From assembly GCA_031363705.1 (NCBI GenBank), contig JANLUX010000107.1, forward strand, positions 1 through 15,085: DNA of 15,085 nucleotides. Direction: 5' to 3'. The notes beneath the pieces were generated by a model. That model did no database searches, was not told the DNA's origin, and saw nothing but the letters and a program-made list of their open reading frames with translations. The position numbers and the translations under genes are program-made. Source of the DNA: JANLUX01 sp031363705. GTDB lineage: Bacteria > Bacteroidota > Bacteroidia > AKYH767-A > OLB10. Within the stretch, counting starts at the first letter, position 1. Every line of letters begins with the position of its first letter. Shown here piece by piece: positions 1 to 6,794 of the stretch.

Positions 1-1813
1 ATTTCATTTGTGCATTCGATTTGTTATGGGAAACACCAACCCAGCTTTTATTTCCAACAAATACATTCAACCAGTTTTTTATATATCCAAGCGGAGATTT
101 CAAACTAAATAATAGTAACGGAGTCATTGGCAGAAGAATTACACAGGCAATGAGATCAAGCAAACGCTTATTACGCCTGTTCACAGGATTATTGATGCTT
201 TGAATATCTACCAGGTAAAGATCACCTCGCTCATTAATTGAATTGCTGCCGATAATGTATAAACTTTCAGGCGGAGCAATTTTATATTCAACATTACTCT
301 GGTTAGTAAGTAACATTTGATTGATGATTTCCTGGGATGCCAGATCTTTGGAACAAAAAATTACCTCGTTGATTTCATATAATTCAATAATGTCATTCAG
401 TTCGCCATATCTTCCAAGGTGAAATTTTTTCAGCTCGCTCTTTTCATAATTCTCCTGTTGATCCTGTGATGTACTTACAAACCCTATTACATTACTTCTT
501 GCTCCGCTCAGCTGCAGTAACGAAAGAATACGTTGTCCTTCATCAGCGTCACCAACTATCAATAACCGTTTGGCTTGTGAATCAGCCAATGCAAATTGTT
601 TGAATCGCAATGCATTTAAAATTAATCGTGTGATGGTGATAGAAAGAATTGCCCATGTGGTTCCAAGTAAAATTAACGCACGTGAAAAACGATAAGTCTC
701 AGGTAATAACGCATACACAACCAAAATAAAAACTGCACCGGTTAAAATTCCACGCACCATTCTTGATAATCTTACAGGCCGATCATAACCACCACCTAAA
801 TAGGCAGCAGTAATCCAGACAAGAATGTAAACGGGTACAGCTATTTGCATAAATATGGGTGGATAATGAACATTCTGAACTGTAGCCTCCCAATATTTTT
901 TTAATACCCACATTCCAAAAAAAATGATAACAGCATCCAGCAGTGGTAAGAAGATGCGTTCTATAAACCTGCTCACAATTGCCGCAGCTGCACGCAGATA
1001 AATTGCAATGTTAATCAGCAGAGAAAAAAGTGCAGCATTACTTTTTGCAAAATGTTTTTTTGCAAAGATTGCCATGGCACGATAAAACACAATTACATAA
1101 TTAACGGTGCTTTTCTTTGTACTCTCACCCTTATAATGAATGATGCGTGTCTCCGGAAAATAATAATTTTTGTAACCTGCTTTTGTAATTCGATAACTCA
1201 GGTCAATGTCTTCACCATACATAAAATAATCTTCGTCTAATAAACCAATCTTATCTAATACAGATTTTCGGATTAACATAAACGCTCCTGAAAGCACATC
1301 TACATTATGTGTTTTATTTTTGTCCAGATATCCGAGGTGATACCTCCCAAATGTTTTTGATCGGGGAAATAGTTTTGACAAACCAAAGATTTTATAAAAC
1401 GCAACAGCAGGTGTTGGCAATCCACGTTTTGATTCTGGTAAAAAATTACCTTTTCCATCAATCATCTGCACCCCCAATCCTCCTGCATCCCCGTGCGTAT
1501 CCATGAATGCACAAACTTTTTGAAATGTTTGTTCTTCCACAACAGTATCAGGATTGAGCAGCAAAATGTATTCTCCTTTTGCTTGTTTAATTGCCTGGTT
1601 ATTGGCAGCAGAAAATCCTATATTATCTTTATTAGCAATCAATCTTATCTGTGGAAAACGATTGCGAACCATCTCTACCGAATCGTCAGCTGAATTATTA
1701 TCAACTACAAAAACTTCGGCTTCAATTGCTGAACATGCTTTTTGTACTGCAATCAGGCATTGCTCTAAAAAATATTTTACATTGTAATTAACGATGATGA
1801 TGCTGAGTTTCAT
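1..1813 (-). CDS. GT2-family membrane glycosyltransferase with Rossmann and sugar-transferase-like C-terminus (3' end cut by window)
   Basis: I translated this by hand: the frame is open from ATG at 1813 down to base 1 (604 codons), so the C-terminus lies outside. Residues 1-230 are a GT-A glycosyltransferase family 2 domain: a SIIIVNYN strand at 4-11, VVDNNS at 36-41, NPDT at 87-90 in the DXD-equivalent place, SGA at 175-177 and GEDIDL at 200-205, a set typical of rhamnosyltransferase-like GT2 enzymes that use nucleotide sugars. About five hydrophobic segments follow (roughly 260-280, 287-304, 322-340, 355-370, 378-398), then a Rossmann-like strand LLIVGD at 417-422, as in the N-terminal part of polyprenyl-phosphate glycosylphosphotransferases. 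Residues 546-604 look like a shortened sugar-transferase domain (KRLLDL near 549, then WLNV and SWVG). The likely role is adding sugars to a lipid-linked surface polysaccharide at the inner membrane; the substrate is unknown. A GAGGAG stretch lies about 10 nt before the ATG. Confidence 0.85.
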   Translation of the reverse strand, partial: MKLSIIIVNYNVKYFLEQCLIAVQKACSAIEAEVFVVDNNSADDSVEMVRNRFPQIRLIANKDNIGFSAANNQAIKQAKGEYILLLNPDTVVEEQTFQKVCAFMDTHGDAGGLGVQMIDGKGNFLPESKRGLPTPAVAFYKIFGLSKLFPRSKTFGRYHLGYLDKNKTHNVDVLSGAFMLIRKSVLDKIGLLDEDYFMYGEDIDLSYRITKAGYKNYYFPETRIIHYKGESTKKSTVNYVIVFYRAMAIFAKKHFAKSNAALFSLLINIAIYLRAAAAIVSRFIERIFLPLLDAVIIFFGMWVLKKYWEATVQNVHYPPIFMQIAVPVYILVWITAAYLGGGYDRPVRLSRMVRGILTGAVFILVVYALLPETYRFSRALILLGTTWAILSITITRLILNALRFKQFALADSQAKRLLIVGDADEGQRILSLLQLSGARSNVIGFVSTSQDQQENYEKSELKKFHLGRYGELNDIIELYEINEVIFCSKDLASQEIINQMLLTNQSNVEYKIAPPESLYIIGSNSINERGDLYLVDIQSINNPVNRRNKRLLDLIACVILLPMTPLLLFSLKSPLGYIKNWLNVFVGNKSWVGVSHNKSNAQMK

Positions 1814-1839
1814 AGGATGATGGTCTCCTCACATAATAT

Positions 1840-1995
1840 GTCATTCAGGAGGAAACTTGTCATATAGTTGCAGGAGGTTTGGAATCCCATAAAAGTTTAT
1901 TTAAAACCCCAAAGCCATACTTAACATTTTTAAAAATGCTTTTAACACAAATTAAACCTGGTGTTTTAAACGTGACAAGTTTCCTACTGAATGAC
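1840..1995. repeat. Interspersed inverted-repeat element, copy A
   Basis: A 156-bp unit in the 199-bp gap between the GT2 gene and recR. It is bounded by 23-bp inverted ends (1840-1862 and 1973-1995) that match except for one G/T difference; the core is GTCATTCAGGAGGAAACT. A second copy with the same termini and a diverged but alignable interior lies at 5062-5213, so this is a dispersed family and not a chance palindrome. No protein is encoded inside. It resembles REP/REPIN or MITE-type non-autonomous repeats. No flanking target duplication was obvious. Confidence 0.75.
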
Positions 1996-2012
1996 ATCGC
2001 GTGATAAGTTGG

Positions 2013-2633
2013 TTATTTCACCAGATCATTTTCGTAAGGCACACGATTCACAATGGAACGACCAAGCGTTACCTCATCCGCATATTCCAGTTCGCCACCT
2101 ATTGCAACACCACGTGAGAGTGTAGTAATTTGCACATCGAAAGGTTTTAATTTTTTGAAAATATAAAAGAGTGTGGTATCGCCTTCCATCGTAGTGCTTA
2201 GTGCAAAAATTACTTCGCGGAATTTCTGTTGCTCCACTTTATTAATTAAAGATTCAATCGTTAACTGTGAAGGTCCGATTCCATCCATTGGGCTGATGAT
2301 ACCTCCAAGCACATGGTACATTCCTTTAAACTGGCTGGTGTTTTCAATAGCCATCACATCACGTATATCTTCCACCACACAAACCACTTCGCTGTCGCGT
2401 CTGTGGTCATTACAGATCTTGCATATTTCCGTTTCTGAAATATTATGACAGCTTTTGCAATAAGAAATCTGCTGACGTAAATTAATCAACGCTTCTCCGA
2501 AACGATTAACGTCTTCTTTACTAAACTTTAAGAGATGCAACACCATTCGCAAAGCTGATTTCCTTCCGATGCCAGGCAGCCGTGAAAACTCGTTGACAGC
2601 TTCTTCAAATAATTTAGAGGGATATGTAATCAA
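2013..2633 (-). CDS. recR: Recombination mediator protein RecR
   Basis: RecR works with RecO (and RecF) to load RecA on gapped single-stranded DNA in the cytoplasm. The 206-aa product has the usual length and domain order: a helix-hairpin-helix around RLPGIGRKSALR (18-29), a four-cysteine zinc finger C59-x2-C62 ... C71-x2-C74, a Toprim domain starting at CVVED (85-89) with the conserved TTLSRGVAIGGELEYADEVT region (170-189), and a C-terminal GRSIVNR tail. The frame starts at a TTG (2633-2631); no ATG fits, and the protein aligned to this TTG begins as RecR normally does (xYPSKLFEEAVNEF). A TAnnTTTG box at 2665-2672 on the same strand would give a leader of about 25 nt, so recR probably has its own promoter and is separated from the upstream methyltransferase gene by a 27-bp hairpin. 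The family call is very secure. Confidence 0.97.
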   Translation of the reverse strand: MITYPSKLFEEAVNEFSRLPGIGRKSALRMVLHLLKFSKEDVNRFGEALINLRQQISYCKSCHNISETEICKICNDHRRDSEVVCVVEDIRDVMAIENTSQFKGMYHVLGGIISPMDGIGPSQLTIESLINKVEQQKFREVIFALSTTMEGDTTLFYIFKKLKPFDVQITTLSRGVAIGGELEYADEVTLGRSIVNRVPYENDLVK

Positions 2634-2664
2634 GAGAATTAGTTTTAATTGAGAGATTATAACG

Positions 2665-2672
2665 CAAAAATA
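2665..2672 (-). promoter_or_regulatory. Putative Bacteroidota -7 promoter box for recR
   Basis: Read on the minus strand this is TATTTTTG, a full match to the Bacteroidota sigma-ABfr -7 consensus TAnnTTTG. Transcription would start near 2658, about 25 nt before the TTG start of recR. No convincing -33 TTTG was found at the usual distance, so this is a motif match only. Confidence 0.35.
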
Positions 2673-2697
2673 CGAGGAAAATTTTTAGGTATTCGTT

Positions 2698-2763
2698 TTG
2701 TCATGCTGACGAAGGAAGCATCTCTATATGTGTCGCGAGATGCTTCCTTCGTCAGCATGACAA
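2698..2763. repeat. Perfect 27-bp palindromic hairpin repeat
   Basis: Bases 2698-2724 and 2737-2763 are exact reverse complements around a 12-nt loop. The arm begins TTGTCATGCTGACGAAGGAA. This type of intergenic TGTCATGCTGA palindrome is familiar from Bacteroidota genomes. It starts 9 nt after the O-methyltransferase stop codon and lies upstream of recR on the same strand, so its RNA could terminate or attenuate transcription, or protect the 3' end of the methyltransferase message. There is no strong U-tract, so a classical intrinsic terminator is not certain. Confidence 0.85.
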
Positions 2764-2772
2764 CTTCCTAAC

Positions 2773-3414
2773 CTATTTCTTTCTCACTATCATCAATCCG
2801 TCACGTATGGGCATCAATACATTCTCTACACGATTGTCATTTTGAACTTTATCATTAAAAGCAGTTATTGCTTTTGTCTCTTCATCCATTTCTGATTGTG
2901 GTTTCAAAACATTTCCACTCCACAAAACATTATCCGCAATGATGTATCCTCCCGGATTTACCTTATCAAAAACCAAGTCATAATAACGTGAGTAATTTGT
3001 TTTATCTGCATCAATAAATACCAGATCAAAATTTGTTTGTAAGGTGGGGATGATAGAAGTAGCATCACCGGTTATATGTTCAACCTTATGAGCAAGTCCG
3101 GCTTTATCAAAATATTTATGCACCATTTCTTCAAGCTCTTCATTAATATCAATGGTAATCAACTTGCCATGCTGTTGCAATCCTTCGCATAAGCAAATGG
3201 CAGAATAACCTGTGTAAGTTCCGATCTCGAGTATAAATTGCGGACGTATCATGTGGCTGATCATGCTTAATACACGACCCTGCAAATGTCCGCTTAGCAT
3301 ACGCGGATTTAATACCTGTGCCTGCGTTTCGCGATTAAGCTCTTTTAAAATTGCATTTTCTATTGTGGTGTGCTCTTCAGCATAGTGAAGGAGTTTTTCG
3401 TCTATGAAATCCAT
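2773..3414 (-). CDS. SAM-dependent O-methyltransferase (CCoAOMT/COMT-like, Methyltransf_3 family)
   Basis: A 213-aa class I methyltransferase, close to the usual 210-220 aa. Seen in the sequence: SAM motif I LEIGTYTG (62-69), the acidic end of strand 2 at TIDI (87-90), GDA at 116-118, and the divalent-metal residues of the catechol/caffeoyl-CoA O-methyltransferase family, D135 and D137 in FIDADK and D161-N162 in ADNVLW. The family transfers methyl groups from SAM to catechol-type hydroxyls in a Mg-dependent way; the natural substrate of the bacterial members is generally unknown, so no specific reaction is claimed. The start is an ATG at 3414 and leaves the full N-terminal helix in place. The next gene on the strand is recR, behind a hairpin. 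I see no evidence that the two share a function. Confidence 0.93.
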   Translation of the reverse strand: MDFIDEKLLHYAEEHTTIENAILKELNRETQAQVLNPRMLSGHLQGRVLSMISHMIRPQFILEIGTYTGYSAICLCEGLQQHGKLITIDINEELEEMVHKYFDKAGLAHKVEHITGDATSIIPTLQTNFDLVFIDADKTNYSRYYDLVFDKVNPGGYIIADNVLWSGNVLKPQSEMDEETKAITAFNDKVQNDNRVENVLMPIRDGLMIVRKK

Positions 3415-3490
3415 TGTTTTAAGTATAGTGAATTAAGTAATTAGTAAAAGTATTTTAAATATTAAGAAATAAATATTATCAAATCACCAA

Positions 3491-3512
3491 TTCCGATAAA
3501 TCGGAACAAATC
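3491..3512. repeat. Short CCGAT/ATCGG palindromic repeat at the stop codon
   Basis: TTCCGAT and ATCGGAA (3491-3497, 3500-3506) flank a 2-nt spacer and are followed by ACAAATC. The last two bases fall in the TGA stop of the downstream-reading gene (minus strand), so the message would carry a 7-bp hairpin directly after the stop. The same 22-nt layout recurs inside the glycosyltransferase gene at 13375-13396. Confidence 0.6.
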
Positions 3513-5046
3513 ATTTCGTTAACCTGTTTATTCCTGCTTTTGCTTTCTGGTCAATGCTGTTTTGATATTCATGATTACGCATGGCAAGGCATTTTTTATA
3601 ATATTCCAATGCCACCACAGTATCACCTGCCTCTTCTTTTAATACACCCAACATCAATGCACTGTTTGCTGCAAAATAATAAGGTTTCATGTCACCATTA
3701 TTTAGTGTCTGGATATAGTACTGTTCTGCCTTGTCCTTTTTTCCTGTTTTATCAAAGATACGTGCAAGACGATAAGTAAATTCGAGCTGATCGCGTAATT
3801 TGGGAAATGCACTCATGGGTTTACCGGCAATCTCATTCAGTGATCTTGTATAATATCCGCCATCAAACAGCAAACGGCTTCTGAGCAATGGAATATTAGG
3901 TATCTCTTTTGTTTGCGCTTCTTTGGTTGCCTGACTGTCTTCATCAGAAAGCGTATTGATTTTAGTGTTCTCTAAACAATGATTGATATAAGTCTGATAA
4001 CCTTTTATATCTCCCTGCAGCAATCGGCACCACGCCAACCGTTGCCATGCCGAATTAATAAATGATTTGCCTTTATAGTTATTAACGTAAAGCAGAAAAC
4101 TTTTTTCTGCACTGAAATCTAAATTATTTAACCTCGCAGTTCCTTCCATGTAATTGAGATAATCAATCTGGTAAGCATTTGGATTTTGTTTTCGGTTTTC
4201 AAGCAAGCTAATGATGCTGTCATTTTCAGAACAGGCGAGATGGAAAACACTTTTTGCAAATTGCAACATTGGTTTCTCATCAAGATCAGTGATATTATAA
4301 AAACGCTTTCGCAGGATGTCTTTGTTTTTATCTTTCTCAAGGCTCACTTCAAGAAACGTAAGGATAACGATAATGTCTTCGCGTTCCCATGCCAACTCAG
4401 GATGCGTATAAGTGGCAGCCAGTAATTGTTTCAGTTCAGAAAATCCTTTCTTAATACTTCCTTCCATGCCCAGCAGGTTAACAATCCATTGGTAATTTTT
4501 AGGGATGGCTCCAATCACTGTATGTATGATCCCTATCCCGCGAAGGTTGGGTTTAAAGTCAGGATAAAGTGTTTTGTTTTCAGTTAATATTTTATAGGCT
4601 TTGCGGGTGTCGTACATGGTTCCGATAAACTCTTCGAACTTTACGCGGGCAATGGCCATCTGTATATACATTTCTCCAATCAGTAATCTTGAATAAGGCG
4701 AGCGCTCCTTGTTTTTTTCAATCAGGTCAATGCGTGCTTCATTGTTTTTTTTGAGTTTATCCAATATCACTTCATCCTCTGAAATAAATGAATGGAGGAA
4801 ATCCATTTCGCTTTCTATATAAAGAGGAATGAGATTGCCCGGATGCAATTTTCTTTCGTTTGCCAAAATCTGGCTTGCCTTGCGGAAATTAAGTTTCGAA
4901 ACTTCGTTATAGGCTTCCACGCAGTTATCATTCCATACAAATTCGGCATGGGCAAATTGTGTAAACATTATCAAACAAAAAAGAAAAGTAAACCTGAGGA
5001 AGTAGTTTCTGTAAACAATTGTCTTTATCCACTTTCCTTTTCTCAA
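3511..5046 (-). CDS. Exported TPR-like helical-repeat protein resembling Iml2/TTC39 (DUF3808)
   Basis: A 511-aa product if translation starts at TTG 5046. That start gives a clean signal peptide (RKGKWIK..., hydrophobic LRFTFLFCLIMFTQ, cleavage after AHA at about residue 34), so the protein is predicted to be exported to the periplasm or outer membrane. The open frame runs up to ATG 5187, but those 47 extra residues are encoded by repeat element B (5062-5213) and look spurious. The mature part is almost entirely amphipathic helices of tetratricopeptide type, for example AEQYY..TL (about 440-449) and A.EYYKKCL (about 479-487). Two blocks resemble the eukaryotic Iml2/TTC39 family: G-x-G-x6-GAIP with LLG-x-EGSIKKGFSEL (about 170-205), and YYFAANSALMLG with an A-x-EYY helix (about 456-483). 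Molecular function is unknown. It is transcribed away from the GlmU-like gene. Confidence 0.75.
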   Translation of the reverse strand: MRKGKWIKTIVYRNYFLRFTFLFCLIMFTQFAHAEFVWNDNCVEAYNEVSKLNFRKASQILANERKLHPGNLIPLYIESEMDFLHSFISEDEVILDKLKKNNEARIDLIEKNKERSPYSRLLIGEMYIQMAIARVKFEEFIGTMYDTRKAYKILTENKTLYPDFKPNLRGIGIIHTVIGAIPKNYQWIVNLLGMEGSIKKGFSELKQLLAATYTHPELAWEREDIIVILTFLEVSLEKDKNKDILRKRFYNITDLDEKPMLQFAKSVFHLACSENDSIISLLENRKQNPNAYQIDYLNYMEGTARLNNLDFSAEKSFLLYVNNYKGKSFINSAWQRLAWCRLLQGDIKGYQTYINHCLENTKINTLSDEDSQATKEAQTKEIPNIPLLRSRLLFDGGYYTRSLNEIAGKPMSAFPKLRDQLEFTYRLARIFDKTGKKDKAEQYYIQTLNNGDMKPYYFAANSALMLGVLKEEAGDTVVALEYYKKCLAMRNHEYQNSIDQKAKAGINRLTK

Positions 5047-5061
5047 GTTCGATCCATAACT

Positions 5062-5213
5062 GTCATTCAGGAGGAAACTATTTAGATAGATGCGGCAAGT
5101 TGGTAATCTTATAAAAGCCCGGTTAGAAGAATAAATGCTTTTTGCTTTTAAATCGCTGACATGATTATCCAAACTCCCCTGTTTCATATATAAATAGTTT
5201 CCTCCTGAATGAC
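5062..5213. repeat. Interspersed inverted-repeat element, copy B
   Basis: A 152-bp unit bounded by perfect 23-bp inverted repeats (5062-5084 and 5191-5213, ends GTCATTCAGGAGGAAACT plus ATTTA). It shares its terminal core with copy A at 1840-1995, and interior segments 5091-5116 and 1867-1892 align at 19 of 26 positions by eye. It lies immediately upstream of the Iml2/TTC39-like gene and artificially extends that reading frame on the minus strand. Confidence 0.8.
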
Positions 5214-5332
5214 GCCTTTGTTTGTTTGTTCAATTAATCACCCTTCAAATTAAACGAAAAATATTTTCATTAACCAGATGCCTGAGCTAAATCTTTCTTC
5301 AGGTTGTTAATGAGCAATAACTCATTCAGATT

Positions 5333-5458
5333 TTATTTAACCTTAGTAGAAAACTGAAGTAGTAATTTTTACCTTATTATCTTATTTTATAATGAATCAA
5401 AATAAGGTAATAAGGTTGTAATGTGATTGTATTTATATTTTCTACTAAGGTTAAATAA
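5333..5458. repeat. MITE-like nested inverted-repeat element
   Basis: A 126-bp unit with perfect 21-bp terminal inverted repeats (5333-5353 and 5438-5458; the inner part reads ACCTTAGTAGAAAA on the left) and an inner inverted repeat of 18 bp with one mismatch (5371-5388 and 5399-5416; CCTTATTATCTTATTTT-like). The transcript would fold into one long, interrupted hairpin. It has no coding capacity and no clear target-site duplication. It sits 64 bp inside the divergent region before the GlmU-like gene. It could be a non-autonomous transposable element or a bidirectional transcription barrier. Confidence 0.7.
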
Positions 5459-5521
5459 TCACTCAATAAGGTAAATAAATTGCAGACGACCAGTGATGAA
5501 TGACACAATTGTTTTTAACTG

Positions 5522-5531
5522 TTACTTTCGC
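5522..5531 (+). promoter_or_regulatory. Putative -7 promoter box for the GlmU-like gene
   Basis: TTACTTTCGC matches TAnnTTTG with one substitution and is nearly identical to TTACTTTTGC before the glycosyltransferase at 12619 and to TTATTTTCGC before trmB. Predicted transcription start is near 5537, leaving a leader of about 11 nt before ATG 5548, which supports that start over ATG 5500. No clear -33 element. Confidence 0.3.
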
Positions 5532-5547
5532 GATAGAAATTAAACCT

Positions 5548-6726
5548 ATGAATCTTATTCTTTTTGACGATGCAAGGCGCGAACATTTACTGCCCTTTAC
5601 TTTCACACGTGCCTGCTGCGACCTGCGTGTGGGCATTTCTACCATCAGAGAAAAATGGGAGCAGGTATTAAGCATCGCTTCTTCCACCTTAACAACAGAT
5701 TACCTCAGCAAAAAGTTCCATTTAAAAACTGCCGCTGATAATTTATTTATCAATGGACGGCTGCTTCCCGATAAGGAATTGATCAAAGCAATTAATGCAC
5801 TGCAACCACGTCAGCAATTAATAAAAGATGAGGTGGTGCTGGCTGCACGGATGGGTGAAGACAACTCTAACTACTTAACTGCTTTTGATCAACTTGCCAA
5901 AATAAATTACGATGGAAGCGCAACACTTGTAAATAACAGCTGGGATATTTTTAAATTAAATGATGCAGCCATCCGAAGCGATTTTGCACGAATGACGCAT
6001 AGAAAAATATCCGCATCCATTGATGCAAGCAACCACGCAATGGAACCCGGAAATATTTTTATAGAAGCAGGAGCAAAGGTGATGTGCGCTGTTTTAAATG
6101 CATCTACCGGACCCATTTACATTGCTAAAGATGCGGAAGTGATGGAGGGTTGCATGATACGCGGACCTTTTGCGCTTGGCGAACAGGCAGTGTTGAAGAT
6201 GGGTGCTAAAGTGTATGGAGCAACCACCATCGGTAACGGATGCAAGGTAGGAGGGGAGGTGAGCAACTCGGTGATGTATGCTAACTCCAACAAAGCACAC
6301 GATGGTTTTTTGGGCAACAGTGTGATAGGCGAGTGGTGCAACCTGGGCGCTGATACCAACAACTCTAATTTGAAAAACAACTATTCAGAAGTAAAGGCAT
6401 GGAGCTATGCTGACAACGATTACGTGAACACCAGTTTGCAGTTTTGCGGATTGATGATGGGCGACCACAGCAAGTGCGGCATCAATACCATGTTTAACAC
6501 CGGAACCGTGGTGGGCGTTTGCGCCAATATTTTTGGTGCAGGGTTTCCGAAAAAGTTTATTCCCTCTTTTTACTGGGGCAGTGCCGATGAAAGTGAAATG
6601 TTTTTAATTGATAAAGCCATTGATCTTGCACGCAGGGTGTATGAACGAAGAGGAAAAACATTTGATGCAGATGATAAAGCCTTGCTGGAGCATTTGTTTA
6701 TGATGCAGCTGAAGCCGGGGGAGTGA
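5548..6726 (+). CDS. Bacteroidota-type GlmU-like sugar nucleotidyltransferase / left-handed beta-helix acyltransferase
   Basis: The 392-aa product matches the alternative GlmU-like family of Bacteroidota in length and layout, proposed to make UDP-N-acetylglucosamine by uridylyl and acetyl transfer. The N-terminus is diagnostic: MNLILFDD (1-8), LLPFTFTR (14-21), DLRVGISTIREKWE (25-38). Residues about 165-345 form a left-handed beta-helix of hexapeptide repeats, including GPIYIAKDAEV, GGEVSNSVMYANSNKAHDGF and the family block GNSVIGEWCNLGADTNNSNL (256-275). The classical GlmU pyrophosphorylase signature is not apparent, as expected for this divergent family, so the exact reaction and sugar are inferred from family annotation. 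I chose ATG 5548 because homologues start at MNLILFDD; 16 extra codons from 5500 would overlap the probable promoter. The gene stands alone or is read through into the Kelch gene 68 bp downstream. Confidence 0.9.
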   Translation: MNLILFDDARREHLLPFTFTRACCDLRVGISTIREKWEQVLSIASSTLTTDYLSKKFHLKTAADNLFINGRLLPDKELIKAINALQPRQQLIKDEVVLAARMGEDNSNYLTAFDQLAKINYDGSATLVNNSWDIFKLNDAAIRSDFARMTHRKISASIDASNHAMEPGNIFIEAGAKVMCAVLNASTGPIYIAKDAEVMEGCMIRGPFALGEQAVLKMGAKVYGATTIGNGCKVGGEVSNSVMYANSNKAHDGFLGNSVIGEWCNLGADTNNSNLKNNYSEVKAWSYADNDYVNTSLQFCGLMMGDHSKCGINTMFNTGTVVGVCANIFGAGFPKKFIPSFYWGSADESEMFLIDKAIDLARRVYERRGKTFDADDKALLEHLFMMQLKPGE

Positions 6727-6768
6727 AATGGATTGTGCAATCTTCCTAATAGGACGGTGTTTTAGTCG

Positions 6769-6776
6769 TATGTTTG
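6769..6776 (+). promoter_or_regulatory. Putative -7 promoter box for the Kelch/T9SS gene
   Basis: TATGTTTG is an exact TAnnTTTG match. Transcription would begin near 6782, after the upstream TTG/ATG candidates at 6774 and 6777 but before ATG 6795, so it also helps to decide the start codon. No good -33 match. Confidence 0.4.
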
Positions 6777-6794
6777 ATGTATAGAAAACCACAG

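Larger units (their letters stand above)
5214..5547. other. Divergent intergenic region between the Iml2/TTC39-like and GlmU-like genes
   Basis: This stretch separates two outward-facing genes. It holds the MITE-like element (5333-5458), an AT-rich segment on each side, and a possible -7 box at 5522-5531. I find no credible small gene. An apparent in-frame ATG at 5500 for the GlmU-like gene lies upstream of that box and is judged not to be used. Confidence 0.6.

Noticed and set aside
1052..1787. Several short plus-strand frames between 1052 and 1787
   Set aside because: All lie antisense to the continuous GT2 glycosyltransferase reading frame, which shows conserved motifs throughout.
5500..5547. 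Longer N-terminus for the GlmU-like protein from ATG 5500
   Set aside because: Family members begin at MNLILFDD, and the 16 extra codons overlap a probable promoter box.
6774..6794. TTG 6774 or ATG 6777 as start of the Kelch gene
   Set aside because: They lie in the -7 box, and the signal peptide begins cleanly at ATG 6795.
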